Source: Hyphomicrobium sp. (GTDB lineage: Bacteria > Pseudomonadota > Alphaproteobacteria > Rhizobiales > Hyphomicrobiaceae). From it: DNA of 64,000 nt. Position numbers and translations under genes: made by a program. The stretch lies in contig NZ_JAIELN010000005.1 in NCBI RefSeq assembly GCF_019753045.1, positions 186,001-250,000 on the forward strand, read 5' to 3'. Shown piece after piece: positions 50,419-60,131 of the stretch (its first letter is position 1; the number at the start of each line of letters is the position of its first letter). The notes under the pieces were generated by a model. The model was given only the letters and a program-made list of their open reading frames with translations. It was not told the origin of the DNA and searched no databases.

Positions 50419-51153
50419 ATGGGCAACTTGGTCTACGGGGATACGCTGCCAGGAGGCAAACACTGGTCGCTGCTGCTGCGCCGAAACATGCGGCTGCGCC
50501 TGACTGATGTGGAGGGCGGTGCCAACATCGGGATGCTCTTCTACAATCCGCTGAATTTGCTCGAGCGCTACAACGCGCCCGACACGCTGAAATGTCAGCA
50601 CACGTTCAAGCTCACCGCCGGTCATTGCCTCTACTCGGATATGGGTCGCATCTTTTGCTCGGTCGTGTCGGACACGTTCGGCTGGCACGATACGGTCTCC
50701 GGCAATACGACGAAGGCCATCGTCGCGCGGAAATGGGGCGAGAAGAACTATCAGAACGCACGCAACGACTGGCAGCAGAACGGCCACGACAGCTTCCTCG
50801 TCGAAGGAGCGAAGTATGGGCTGACGCGCCGCGATCTGGCGGCGAACGTCAACTGGTTCAGCAAGATCGCCGTCGCCTCCGATGGCGCGATGTCGCTCGA
50901 TACCTCAGCAGCGAAGGCTAGAGCTCAGGTTGAACTGCGCTTCGAGATCGATACGCTCGTTCTCTTTCACACCTGTCCGCATCCCTTGAACCTCGCGAAT
51001 GCGTATCCCCGGAAAGCAGTGCACTTCGAGATCTTCGAGGGGGCGCCGGCGGCGGCCGACGACCCCGCGCGGCTTTCCGCGCCCGAGAACGAGCGCGGTT
51101 TCGAGAACAACCGCATTTTCCTCGCCGGTTGCTGTGGAGACGCGCATCAATGA
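50419..51153 (+). CDS. DUF1989 protein, carboxyguanidine deiminase subunit (1 of 2)
   Basis: A 244-aa member of the DUF1989 family, annotated elsewhere as urea carboxylase-associated protein (UAAP). It starts at [16 protein letters not shown] with TTGAGG upstream; the track's earlier GTG adds 37 spurious residues. [23 protein letters not shown] and [20 protein letters not shown] are family blocks, and a metal-binding Cys lies in [16 protein letters not shown]1989 pairs have been shown to form a carboxyguanidine deiminase that turns carboxyguanidine into allophanate. It overlaps the next gene by ATGA. Confidence 0.85.
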   Translation: MGNLVYGDTLPGGKHWSLLLRRNMRLRLTDVEGGANIGMLFYNPLNLLERYNAPDTLKCQHTFKLTAGHCLYSDMGRIFCSVVSDTFGWHDTVSGNTTKAIVARKWGEKNYQNARNDWQQNGHDSFLVEGAKYGLTRRDLAANVNWFSKIAVASDGAMSLDTSAAKARAQVELRFEIDTLVLFHTCPHPLNLANAYPRKAVHFEIFEGAPAAADDPARLSAPENERGFENNRIFLAGCCGDAHQ

Positions 51154-51797
51154 TCAAAGAAAGCACGCTTCGCGAAGTCGACGCGATCTATCGCCGTATC
51201 GTTCCGGCCGGCGAATATTGGATGCACGTCGTCCACGAAGGCGAAACGCTTCGCCTCCTCGATCTCGAAGGCAATCAGGCGGCAGACACCCTGTTCTTCA
51301 ACGCCGACGATCCAGCGGAACGCTACTCGGCGTCCGACACCATCCGGGAGCAAGGCAATATCTACCTGACCGCGGGATCGGTACTTCGTTCCGACATCTG
51401 CCGTCCGATGCTGACGATCACGGCCGATACGGTCGGCCGTCACGATACGCTCGGCGGCGCCTGCGCGACGGAGAGCAATACCGTTCGCTACGCGCTCGAG
51501 AAGAAATCGATGCACGCATGCCGCGACAGCTTCCTGCTCGCGATCGCCGAGAACGAGCAGTACGGCCTCTCGAAACGCGACATCGGACACAACATCAATT
51601 TCTTCATGAACGTGCCGGTGACGCCCGAAGGCGGGTTGACGTTCGAGGATGGTTTGTCGGCGCCGGGCAAATACGTCGAGATGACCGCGCACATGAACGT
51701 CATCGTGCTCATCTCGAACTGTCCGCAGCTCAACAATCCTTGCAACGCCTACAACCCCACGCCGATCGAAGTTCTCATCTGGGGTAAGGGGGCCTGA
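51150..51797 (+). CDS. DUF1989 protein, carboxyguanidine deiminase subunit (2 of 2)
   Basis: A 215-aa paralogue of the previous product, sharing the DUF1989 core: [37 protein letters not shown] and [20 protein letters not shown], with conserved Cys in [18 protein letters not shown]. The pair likely forms the heteromeric deiminase that hydrolyses carboxyguanidine, releasing ammonia. ATG 51150 overlaps the preceding stop as ATGA, and GTGGAG precedes it; the track start (51129) is earlier and weaker. The carboxylase begins 5 bp after the stop. Confidence 0.86.
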   Translation: MIKESTLREVDAIYRRIVPAGEYWMHVVHEGETLRLLDLEGNQAADTLFFNADDPAERYSASDTIREQGNIYLTAGSVLRSDICRPMLTITADTVGRHDTLGGACATESNTVRYALEKKSMHACRDSFLLAIAENEQYGLSKRDIGHNINFFMNVPVTPEGGLTFEDGLSAPGKYVEMTAHMNVIVLISNCPQLNNPCNAYNPTPIEVLIWGKGA

Positions 51798-51802
51798 CGT
51801 CC

Positions 51803-54800
51803 ATGTTCCGCAAAGTCCTGATCGCCAACCGCGGCGCTATCGCCTGCCGTATCATCAGAACGCTCGACCGCATGGGGATCGCGAGCGTCGCGGTCTATTC
51901 CGAGGCCGATCGCCATTCGATGCATGTCATGCAGGCGGGCGAAGCCGTCGCCATTGGCCCATCGCCGGCAGCCGAGAGCTATCTCAAGTTCGACGCCATT
52001 CTCGACGCCGCGAAGATGACCGGCGCGGAAGCCATTCATCCGGGCTACGGCTTTCTGTCGGAAAATCCTGATTTCGCGGAGGCGTGCGAAGCGGCAGGCA
52101 TCGTGTTCATCGGGCCGAAGGCAAAGCACATGCGAGCCTTCGGATTGAAGCACAAGGCGCGCGAGCTTGCGCTTCAGGCGAACGTGCCGTTGGCGCCGGG
52201 CTCCGGGCTCATCCGCGATGTCGAACATGCCAAGAGCGAAGCCCAGCGCATCGGCTATCCGGTGATGATCAAGAGCACGGCCGGCGGCGGCGGCATCGGG
52301 TTGCAGCTCGTGTCGACGGCGGAAGAAATCGCCCCGATGTTCGAGCGCGTCGAACGCCTCGCCCGCAACAACTTCAAGGACGCCGGTATCTTCATCGAGA
52401 AGTACGTGGCGCGCGGCCGCCACATCGAGGTGCAGATTTTCGGCGATGGTCGCGGCAACGTCGTCTCGCTCGGCGAACGCGATTGCTCGGCGCAGCGGCG
52501 GAACCAAAAGGTCATCGAGGAGACGCCTGCGCCAAATCTACCCGAGAAGACGCGCGCGGCGCTCTGGGAGACAGCGCGACGCCTCGGCCAGTCCGTCAAT
52601 TACGAAAGCGCGGGCACCGTCGAATATCTCTACGACGCCGAGACGAACGAGTTCTATTTTCTCGAGGTCAATACGCGGCTTCAGGTGGAGCACGGCGTGA
52701 CCGAAGAGGTCGTCGGCGCCGATCTCGTCGAATGGATGGTGCGGCAAGCGGCGGGAGAACTGCATCCGCTCGATCAATCCAAGATTTCGCCAACGGGCGC
52801 GTCGATCCAAGTCAGGCTTTATGCGGAAGATCCTGCGCGCGATTTCCGGCCAAGCTCCGGTCGGCTGACACATGTCTCCTGGCCGTCTGACGCGCGCATA
52901 GAAACATGGGCGCAAAGCGGATCGGAGGTTTCGCCCTACTACGATCCGATGATCGCAAAGATCATCGTCAAGGGATCGACACGCGACGACGCGCTGGCGC
53001 GACTTCGATCGGCGCTCGATCAAACGCGCATCGGCGGTCTCGAAACCAATCTCGATTATCTGCGCCAGCTCGCGGGCTCCAGCGTCTTCGCGAAAGCCGA
53101 AATGCTGACGCGGACACTGCAGACGTTCACTTATAAGGCTGACACGATCGAAGTTCTGTCGCCGGGCACGCAGACGACGATCCAGGATTGGCCGGGACGC
53201 GTCGGCTACTGGGCGGTCGGCGTGCCGCCATCAGGACCGATGGATGCGCTGTCGTTTCGCCTCGCCAATCGCATCGTCGGCAACGACGAAGGCGCTGCCG
53301 GGATCGAGACGACGCTCGCGGGGCCTTCCCTCAAGTTCAACACCGACGCCGTGATCTGTCTAGCGGGAGCGGAGCTGACGGCGACGCTCGACGGCGCGGC
53401 TGTCGACTACTGGCAGGCTATCCAGATCCGGGCCGGACAGGTGCTCAAGATCGGCGGCGTCAAGGGTCCGGGCGTGCGCGCCTACATCGCCGTTCGCGGC
53501 GGCATCGATGTTCCGTCTTATCTCGGAAGCAAATCGACATTCACGCTCGGCAAGTTCGGCGGGCACGGCGGCCGCGTGTTGATGACGGGCGACGTGCTTC
53601 ACATCGGCCGCGACGCGACGAGCTTTCCTTCGGCACGTCTTCCGGCGGAACTCAAGCCTCGCCTCGTCCATACCTGGGATATCGGCGTTCTCTACGGTCC
53701 ACATGGCGCGCCGGATTTCTTTGCGCCGGAATACATCGATACGTTCTTCTCGAGCGATTGGGAGGTTCATTACAATTCCAATCCGACCGGCATTCGGTTG
53801 ATCGGGCCGAAGCCCGTCTGGGCACGCACCGATGGTGGCGAAGCCGGGCTTCATCCGAGCAATATTCACGACAACGCCTATGCCATCGGTACGATCGATT
53901 TCACCGGCGACATGCCCGTCATTCTCGGCCCCGACGGTCCGTCGCTCGGCGGCTTCGTGTGTCCGGCGACCATCGTGCAAGCCGAGCTTTGGAAGATGGG
54001 CCAGCTTCGGCCGGGCGACAAAGTCCGCTTCACGCGCCTCTCTCCTGCGGAGGCGGCTGCGCGTCTTGCCAAGCAGAACGCAGAGATCGCATCGCTCAAG
54101 TCTATCGCCGCGCCGTCGTTTCCGCATGCGAAGTGGGGAGCGGATGATTGCATCGTCGGCGGCCGCGAAGCGTCCGGCGACAAGCCGCGCGTCGTTTATC
54201 GCCGCGCGGGCGATGCTTACATGCTCGTCGAGTACGGCCCGATCATCCTCGATTTCACGTTACGTTTCCGCGCGCACGCTCTGATGACCGCTCTCGAACA
54301 GCGAAAGCTCAGCGGCATTCTCGACCTGACGCCGGGCATCCGGTCCTTGCAGGTCCATTACGACAGCACGGTTCTGCCGCTCGAAGATCTGCTCGCCGAA
54401 CTTTCGCGCATCGAAGATACGCTCGGCGACCTGAGCGACATCGAGGTGCCGTCGCGCATCGTGCATCTGCCGCTGTCGTGGAACGACCCCGCGGTGCAGA
54501 AGACGATCGACAAATATATCCAGGGCGTTCGACCAGACGCGCCGTGGTGTCCTTCCAACATCGAGTTCATTCGGCGCATCAACGGGCTCGAGTCCATCGA
54601 GGACGTGTTGCGGATCGTTTTCGACGCGACGTACGTCGTCCTCGGACTCGGCGATGTGTATCTCGGCGCGCCGGTCGCGACGCCGATCGATCCTCGTCAT
54701 CGTCTCGTCACGACGAAATACAATCCGGCGCGAACGTGGACACCCGACAACGTCGTCGGCATCGGCGGCGCTTACATGTGCATCTACGGCATGGAGGGTC

Positions 54801-55423
54801 CCGGCGGCTATCAGCTCTTCGGGCGGACGTGCCAAGTCTGGAACACGTATCGCACCACGGAAGCGTTTGAAGCCGGGTCGCCGTGGCTTTTGCGGTTCTT
54901 CGATCAGATCCGTTTCTATCCAGTCTCGAGCGAAGAGCTGGTGAAGTTCCGTGACGGCTTTCTCGAAGGGCAGGCAAGCGTCAAAGTCGAAGAGACAACG
55001 TTTCGTCTCAGGGATTATCAGGCTTTTGTTACCGAGAACGCCCAATCGATCAGCGCCTTCAAGTCGCGTCAGCAGGCCGCCTTCGAGGCTGAGCGGGCGC
55101 GCTGGCAGCAGGTCGATCAGGAAGGTGCCGCTGGCGCATCCGACGGCGGTATCGAAGAGGATGGAGCCGCCGCGCTGCCGCCAGGGGCCACGGCCGTCGA
55201 GAGCCCGGTTCCCGGCAGTGTCTGGAAGGTTCTCGTCGAGCCCGGAACACCCGTCGCCGAGGGCGAGACGCTGATAATCGTTGAATCGATGAAAATGGAA
55301 ATGGCCGTGCCGGCTCCGCAAAGCGGGGTCGTTCACGAAGTACGCTGCGTCGAAGGGCGGCCTGTGGCCCTTGGCCAGGCTCTCGTTATCTTAAGAGAGC
55401 CACATGCGGAGGCGACGGCGTGA
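51803..55423 (+). CDS. guanidine (urea-family) carboxylase
   Basis: A 1206-aa biotin-dependent enzyme. Biotin carboxylase at about 1-450 ([23 protein letters not shown]-grasp [28 protein letters not shown]). The urea-carboxylase-type transferase region follows, with two KipA/KipI-like halves (about 450-780 and 790-1090). C-terminal biotin carrier with ESMKMEM, the biotin Lys being K1164. A key residue is D699 in GTIDFTGD, where the corresponding Asn in yeast-type urea carboxylases recognises urea; Asp is reported for guanidine-specific enzymes. It carboxylates guanidine to carboxyguanidine. GTGA overlap with the next gene. Confidence 0.9.
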   Translation: MFRKVLIANRGAIACRIIRTLDRMGIASVAVYSEADRHSMHVMQAGEAVAIGPSPAAESYLKFDAILDAAKMTGAEAIHPGYGFLSENPDFAEACEAAGIVFIGPKAKHMRAFGLKHKARELALQANVPLAPGSGLIRDVEHAKSEAQRIGYPVMIKSTAGGGGIGLQLVSTAEEIAPMFERVERLARNNFKDAGIFIEKYVARGRHIEVQIFGDGRGNVVSLGERDCSAQRRNQKVIEETPAPNLPEKTRAALWETARRLGQSVNYESAGTVEYLYDAETNEFYFLEVNTRLQVEHGVTEEVVGADLVEWMVRQAAGELHPLDQSKISPTGASIQVRLYAEDPARDFRPSSGRLTHVSWPSDARIETWAQSGSEVSPYYDPMIAKIIVKGSTRDDALARLRSALDQTRIGGLETNLDYLRQLAGSSVFAKAEMLTRTLQTFTYKADTIEVLSPGTQTTIQDWPGRVGYWAVGVPPSGPMDALSFRLANRIVGNDEGAAGIETTLAGPSLKFNTDAVICLAGAELTATLDGAAVDYWQAIQIRAGQVLKIGGVKGPGVRAYIAVRGGIDVPSYLGSKSTFTLGKFGGHGGRVLMTGDVLHIGRDATSFPSARLPAELKPRLVHTWDIGVLYGPHGAPDFFAPEYIDTFFSSDWEVHYNSNPTGIRLIGPKPVWARTDGGEAGLHPSNIHDNAYAIGTIDFTGDMPVILGPDGPSLGGFVCPATIVQAELWKMGQLRPGDKVRFTRLSPAEAAARLAKQNAEIASLKSIAAPSFPHAKWGADDCIVGGREASGDKPRVVYRRAGDAYMLVEYGPIILDFTLRFRAHALMTALEQRKLSGILDLTPGIRSLQVHYDSTVLPLEDLLAELSRIEDTLGDLSDIEVPSRIVHLPLSWNDPAVQKTIDKYIQGVRPDAPWCPSNIEFIRRINGLESIEDVLRIVFDATYVVLGLGDVYLGAPVATPIDPRHRLVTTKYNPARTWTPDNVVGIGGAYMCIYGMEGPGGYQLFGRTCQVWNTYRTTEAFEAGSPWLLRFFDQIRFYPVSSEELVKFRDGFLEGQASVKVEETTFRLRDYQAFVTENAQSISAFKSRQQAAFEAERARWQQVDQEGAAGASDGGIEEDGAAALPPGATAVESPVPGSVWKVLVEPGTPVAEGETLIIVESMKMEMAVPAPQSGVVHEVRCVEGRPVALGQALVILREPHAEATA

Positions 55424-57207
55424 CCCTATCGCTCGACATTGCAAATCTCGCCGCCCTCTACGCGCGGGGGGAAACGACACCCGAAGCAACGGTCGAAGAG
55501 GTCTTCGCGCGCATCGGAGCCAAGGGCGTTGCGCCCGACTGGATTGCGCTTCGCGATAAGGCGAACGTTCTCGATAGCCTTCGCCGCGCGCCGCACGGGC
55601 CCCTTTACGGCATTCCATTTGCCGTCAAGGACAACATCGATGTCGCCGGTATGCCGACGACATGTGCCTGTCCGGCTTTCGCCTATGTGCCCGTGCGTTC
55701 GGCGACCGTCGTCGAACGGCTTGAAGCGGCAGGCGCCATCCTGATCGGCAAAACGAACCTCGACCAGTTTGCGACCGGGCTTAACGGCACGCGCTCGCCA
55801 TATGGCATTCCGGCGAGCGTCTTCAATACGGACTACATTTCCGGCGGCTCGAGTTCGGGTTCGGCCGTCGTCGTGGCCGCGGGTCTTGTTTCGTTTTCTC
55901 TCGGGACGGACACTGCGGGATCGGGCCGCGTTCCGGCGGCCTTCAACAACATCGTGGGTCTGAAGCCGACTAAAGGCATCATCTCTACGCGTGGCGTCGT
56001 ACCCGCATGCAAGAGCCAAGACGCCGTTTCGATTTTTGCGCTGACTGTTGCGGACGCCGCGAAGGTTGCGGAGGCAGCCGTCGCCTTCGACAAGGACGAC
56101 TGTTTCGCGCGGGCCGACGCGCCACCATTCGCCGTCGAGACGGCCGGACGTCCGCTGAGAATTGGCATTCCCAATGCGCCGCTCTCGTTCTTCGAGGACA
56201 GCGAATACCGCCGTCTCTATCATCACACGATCGATCGCCTCGCCGGGCTCGGCGCCGAGATCACTCCCTTCAACTTCGCGCCATTTCGCGACACGGCGGC
56301 GATGCTGTACGACGGTCCTTGGGTTGCCGAACGGCTATTTGCCGTCGACGACATGAACGATGACGATCTTCATCCCGTCGTTCGCGACATCATCCATAAC
56401 GGCCGGAATAAATCCGCGCTCGCGACGTTCGAGAGCTTTTATCGTCTCGCAGAGTATCGCCGCGCTGCGGACGCCGAGTGGAACCGCATGGACGTGATGG
56501 TGCTGCCGACGGCGGGCACGACGTACAAAATCGCCGATATCCTGGCCGACCCAGTTCGCCTCAATTCGAACCTCGGCGCGTATACGAATTTCGTCAATCT
56601 TCTCGACCTCTCGGCTCTCGCCGTTCCGGCGGGCTTTCGCGAGGACGGCATCCCGTTCGGCGTGACACTGATCGGACGAGCGTTCGCCGACGGACAACTC
56701 GCGGCGATCGGTGACACTCTTCACCGCACGCTCGATGGTGCGAAGCTTGGCGCGACGCAGGCCGCATTATCCGATGCCGCGCCGGTCACCCCGCAGCCCG
56801 CCACGAAGAAGAAAACGGTCGAGGTCGCAGTGGTCGGCGCGCATCTCAGAGGCCAGCCGCTCAACAGTCAGCTCACAGAGCGCGACGCCATTTACCGGGA
56901 GACGGCGCGCACGGCGGCGGGATACCGGCTTTATGCCTTGCCCGGAACGACCCCGCCAAAGCCGGGCCTCGTTTTCGAAGGCACGGGGCCCGGTGCGATC
57001 GAAGTCGAAATCTGGGAAATGGACGAGGCCGCGTTCGGGTCGTTCGTGGCGCTCATACCGGCCCCGCTCGGGATCGGGACGCTTCTGCTCGAAGGCGGCC
57101 GACAGGTGAAAGGCTTCCTTTGCGAAAGCCATGCCGTTCGGGGCGCCGAGGACATTACGGAGTTCGGGGGCTGGCGCGCGTGGCTCGGCCGGTCGGCCGT
57201 CGCCTGA
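55420..57207 (+). CDS. atzF: allophanate hydrolase
   Basis: A 595-aa two-domain enzyme that hydrolyses allophanate to two ammonia and two CO2, the final step of guanidine/urea nitrogen release. The amidase-signature part (about 1-440) has the catalytic Lys in GIPFAVKDNIDVAG (about residue 71) and the Gly-Ser stretch SGGSSSGSAVVVAAG, with the second Ser and the nucleophile. The C-terminal domain (about 460-595) has the EVAVVGAHLRGQPLNSQLTE segment typical of AtzF. GTG start overlapping the carboxylase stop, consistent with tight coupling. No strong terminator follows. Confidence 0.93.
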   Translation: MTLSLDIANLAALYARGETTPEATVEEVFARIGAKGVAPDWIALRDKANVLDSLRRAPHGPLYGIPFAVKDNIDVAGMPTTCACPAFAYVPVRSATVVERLEAAGAILIGKTNLDQFATGLNGTRSPYGIPASVFNTDYISGGSSSGSAVVVAAGLVSFSLGTDTAGSGRVPAAFNNIVGLKPTKGIISTRGVVPACKSQDAVSIFALTVADAAKVAEAAVAFDKDDCFARADAPPFAVETAGRPLRIGIPNAPLSFFEDSEYRRLYHHTIDRLAGLGAEITPFNFAPFRDTAAMLYDGPWVAERLFAVDDMNDDDLHPVVRDIIHNGRNKSALATFESFYRLAEYRRAADAEWNRMDVMVLPTAGTTYKIADILADPVRLNSNLGAYTNFVNLLDLSALAVPAGFREDGIPFGVTLIGRAFADGQLAAIGDTLHRTLDGAKLGATQAALSDAAPVTPQPATKKKTVEVAVVGAHLRGQPLNSQLTERDAIYRETARTAAGYRLYALPGTTPPKPGLVFEGTGPGAIEVEIWEMDEAAFGSFVALIPAPLGIGTLLLEGGRQVKGFLCESHAVRGAEDITEFGGWRAWLGRSAVA

Positions 57208-57387
57208 TCCGGCGCGGGTCAAGATGAAATAAAATGCTGCGAATACCGTGTTTTAGACCACCGTCCGCCGGCGCGCGGCCGCGCCTTGGGAAATAGATGA
57301 CTGCGTTACGATATTAATGTAGTCTTTTATTCTAGATTTAGCGTCCCGGACGCATGAGATCGCCCTAAAGCGACGAGCGAGGAAACG

Positions 57388-58209
57388 ATGCGCAACAGAA
57401 TATTCCGCTCCACGATTGTTGCCGGATTGACGGCGGTCCTGGGGATGATCGCGGCCCAGTCGGGCGCGCGGGCCGACGACACGGCTGTCATCTGGGACAG
57501 CATCCGGACAGATCTCTTCGGAACGCGCGAGGTTGCTGACGGTGCCGGAAAAGTGGCGCTCGAAGCACCGTACCGGGCCGAAGACGCCTCTACGGTTCCT
57601 CTCACCGTTCGCCTTCCGGCTGAATTCGCCAAGGACGTGAAATCCCTGACGCTCGTCATCGACAAGAACCCTTCCCCCGTCGTCGCTACGTTCACGTACG
57701 GCGATGCGGCTGGCAATGGCGAACGCGTTCTAGCCACGCGCGTCCGCATCGACCAGTATTCGAATGTTCGCGCGATCGCCGAGACGAACGACGGCAAACT
57801 CTTCATGACGATCAAGTTCGTGAAGGCGTCGGGCGGCTGCTCGGCTCCGGCCGGCAAGGACCCGGAAGAAGCGGCGAAGACCATGGGCAAGATGAAGGTG
57901 ATGACCGCCTTCAAGGACCCGCAAAACGCGACTGCGCAAGAAGCTCAGGTGATGATCCGTCATCCCAACAATTCCGGCTTGCAGATGGATCAGGTGACCG
58001 GCCTCTATATCCCGACGCATTTCGTGGACAAGGTGGCCGTGAAGACTGGCGGCAAAACTGTCTTCACGATGACGGGCGGCATCTCGATCAGCGAGAACCC
58101 GAACTTCCGTTTCACCTATCAGGGCAATCCGTCCGATGTGATGAGCGTCGATGCCGAGGATTCGCAAGGCAACGCGTTCAAGGGCAATTCAACTCCGAGC
58201 CAATCCTGA
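57388..58209 (+). CDS. fused SoxYZ-like sulfur carrier
   Basis: A 273-aa exported protein: signal peptide MRNRIFRSTIVAGLTAVLGM ending around ARADD, then a SoxY-like domain (about 30-150; VIWDSIRTDLFGTREVADGA) and a SoxZ-like immunoglobulin domain (about 165-273; VMIRHPNNSGLQMDQVTGLY). The carrier Cys is C151 in KASGGCSAPAGK, corresponding to the GGCGG end of SoxY, here internal. The family (TIGR04557) is annotated as quinoprotein dehydrogenase-associated SoxYZ-like. It precedes SoxC with 21 bp spacing, so it may deliver the substrate to SoxCD. Confidence 0.87.
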   Translation: MRNRIFRSTIVAGLTAVLGMIAAQSGARADDTAVIWDSIRTDLFGTREVADGAGKVALEAPYRAEDASTVPLTVRLPAEFAKDVKSLTLVIDKNPSPVVATFTYGDAAGNGERVLATRVRIDQYSNVRAIAETNDGKLFMTIKFVKASGGCSAPAGKDPEEAAKTMGKMKVMTAFKDPQNATAQEAQVMIRHPNNSGLQMDQVTGLYIPTHFVDKVAVKTGGKTVFTMTGGISISENPNFRFTYQGNPSDVMSVDAEDSQGNAFKGNSTPSQS

Positions 58210-58230
58210 CGTTGTTTGCGGAACGGCCTC

Positions 58231-59535
58231 GTGGCCCGCAAGCTTGCAAGTGAAGATCTAACTCCGGTTGCCGGCGGCGGGCTTTTGCATCGCCGCCTTT
58301 TTCTCAAGGCGGGACTGGTTCTCGCGACGGCCCAGACGGCAACATCGCTCAGGGCGGAAGAAGTTGCAGCCACGACGCCCAGGGCGAAGCCTGAAGATCC
58401 GGCTGATCCCTCCTGGATCCACAAACCCGGACTTCCGTTCACTGGCTACGGCACGCCGTCAAAATACGAGAAGCACGTCGTTCGCAACATCGGCGGCAAC
58501 CGCACGCCTCAGGGCGACGGCGTTTCGTGGACGCCTCTCGAAGAGCTCGAAGGCATCGTCACGCCGAGCGGCCTCCACTTCGAGCGCCATCACGACGGTG
58601 TGCCGGACATCGATCCGGCCGTGCACAGGCTCGTCATTCACGGTCTCGTGCAGCGGCCGCTGGAATTTACCGTCGCGAACCTGCTTCGATATCCCATGCG
58701 CTCCCGCTTCCTCTTCATCGAGTGTGGCGGGAACAGCAACGCCGGGTGGCACGAGGAACCGATCCAACGTCCCGCCGGGTCTTTTCACGGGCTCGTTTCG
58801 TGTTCGGAATGGACCGGCGTGCCGCTCTCCCTTCTGCTCGACGAGGCGGGCGTCGATCCGAAGGCCTCGTGGGTGATCGCCGAGGGCGCCGATGCCGGGC
58901 TGCTCAACGTCAGCCTGCCGCTTTCGAAGCTGATGGATGATGCGATGGTCGGCCTCTATCAGAACGGCGAACGCGTGCGGCCCGAGAACGGCTATCCGTT
59001 ACGGCTAATCGTGCCGGGCTGGGAAGGCATCACCAACGTCAAATGGCTGCGCCGCCTGCACGTCACCGATGCGCCCGCGATGACGCGCAATGAAACGGCG
59101 AAATACACCGAGCTTCTGCCGTCCGGCAAAGCGCGCATGTTCACCTTCGTGATGGATGCCAAATCGCTGATCACGTCGCCTTCGCCGGGGCAAAAGATGC
59201 ACGGGGCGAATGTCTATGAAATTCGCGGGCTCGCGTGGAGCGGCCGCGGAAAGATCAGCAAGGTGGAGGTTTCGGCGGACGGCGGCAAATCGTGGGCCGA
59301 GGCAGAGTTGCAGGACCCTGTCATGTCCCAATGCTTCACGCGGTTTCGTTCTCCGTGGGCTTGGGACGGCAAGGCTGCGCTGCTCAAAAGCCGCGCGACG
59401 GACGAAACCGGCTACGTCCAACCCGAGCGCGACGTGTTGATCAAAGAGCGCGGGCGCGAAGGGTACTTTCATTACAACGCCATTGTCTGCTGGGCCGTCG
59501 ATGAAGATGGTACGATCAGCCATGTCTATGCTTAG
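58231..59535 (+). CDS. soxC: sulfane dehydrogenase SoxC (molybdopterin subunit)
   Basis: A 434-aa molybdopterin oxidoreductase of the sulfite oxidase family. A Tat signal motif HRRLFLKAG lies near residue 25. The molybdenum-ligating Cys is in FIECGGNSNAGWHEEP (about residue 165), with LHVTDAPAMTRNETAKYTEL and a C-terminal Mo-co dimerisation domain. SoxC with SoxD oxidises the sulfane sulfur held on SoxY. GTG 58231 is chosen over the track's TTG 58216 because of a weak GGAA upstream; certainty is low. It is flanked by the fused carrier and soxD. SoxAX, SoxB are not in the window. Confidence 0.9.
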   Translation: MARKLASEDLTPVAGGGLLHRRLFLKAGLVLATAQTATSLRAEEVAATTPRAKPEDPADPSWIHKPGLPFTGYGTPSKYEKHVVRNIGGNRTPQGDGVSWTPLEELEGIVTPSGLHFERHHDGVPDIDPAVHRLVIHGLVQRPLEFTVANLLRYPMRSRFLFIECGGNSNAGWHEEPIQRPAGSFHGLVSCSEWTGVPLSLLLDEAGVDPKASWVIAEGADAGLLNVSLPLSKLMDDAMVGLYQNGERVRPENGYPLRLIVPGWEGITNVKWLRRLHVTDAPAMTRNETAKYTELLPSGKARMFTFVMDAKSLITSPSPGQKMHGANVYEIRGLAWSGRGKISKVEVSADGGKSWAEAELQDPVMSQCFTRFRSPWAWDGKAALLKSRATDETGYVQPERDVLIKERGREGYFHYNAIVCWAVDEDGTISHVYA

Positions 59536-60118
59536 GTGCGTTGCGGCCCTGATGATTGCGGTTTCGGTCGCGTCATTGGCGGTCGCGGAAGAGGACACTC
59601 GCGTCAAAGGCCACATTGATGGCGCTCACGGCTCCGCTGCCGTGGAGCCGGCCGCGAGCGCAAACATGCGCCTCGGCACGCCATTAACCTCCGACGATAT
59701 CGCCAAGTGGGATCGCACGATCTTCCCCGATGGCCGCGGGCTGCCGCCGGGGCGCGGCTCGGCGAAAGAGGGCCGCGTCATCTACGAACAGAAATGCGCG
59801 CGTTGTCATGGCGAGCACGGCGAAGGCGGCACGTCGGAAGAACTCGTCAGCGGGCCAACGCCGCCCTCGCCCGATAATCCGAGCAAAGCGATCGGTTCTT
59901 ATTGGCCGTATGCGACGACGATCTTCGATTTCGTTCGCCGCAGCATGCCGCCTGCGGCTCCGGGTTCACTATCCGCGGATGAGACCTACGCCGTCACGGC
60001 CTACCTGCTCGCCGCGAATGCGATCATTCCGGAGAGCGCAGAGATGAATGCGGAAACGCTCGCCGCGGTGCGGATGCCGAACCGCGACGGCTTCATCTGG
60101 ATCGACGTAAAAAAGTAA
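59522..60118 (+). CDS. soxD: SoxD-like c-type cytochrome
   Basis: A 198-aa periplasmic cytochrome that takes electrons from SoxC. Signal peptide MSMLRCVAALMIAVSVASLA; heme site KCARCHGEHGEGG (C92, C95, H96); likely distal Met in RRSMPPAAPGS. It is short compared with the two-heme SoxD of Paracoccus (about twice as long), so it is a mono-heme form. The start overlaps the soxC end by 14 nt in another frame, indicating coupled translation. It converges with a porin gene only 13 bp away. A family-like palindrome (59622-59661) lies inside it. Confidence 0.87.
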   Translation: MSMLRCVAALMIAVSVASLAVAEEDTRVKGHIDGAHGSAAVEPAASANMRLGTPLTSDDIAKWDRTIFPDGRGLPPGRGSAKEGRVIYEQKCARCHGEHGEGGTSEELVSGPTPPSPDNPSKAIGSYWPYATTIFDFVRRSMPPAAPGSLSADETYAVTAYLLAANAIIPESAEMNAETLAAVRMPNRDGFIWIDVKK

Positions 60119-60131
60119 GTTTGCGCCGCTT

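Noticed and set aside
51803-57207. Urea amidolyase system for urea degradation
   Set aside because: The guanidine-I riboswitch, the DUF1989 pair and Asp at the specificity position fit guanidine much better than urea.
57255-57290. Terminator at GGCGCGCGGCCGCGCC after the allophanate hydrolase gene
   Set aside because: A short GC palindrome with no T-run; not enough to call a terminator.
59622-59661. Seventh palindrome copy inside soxD
   Set aside because: GCGCTC...GGAGCCGGCCGCGAGCGC resembles the family, but it lies in a coding frame, lacks the bulge A, and its inner hairpin is 16 nt with mismatches. It is probably chance or codon-driven, though a fossil copy is not excluded.
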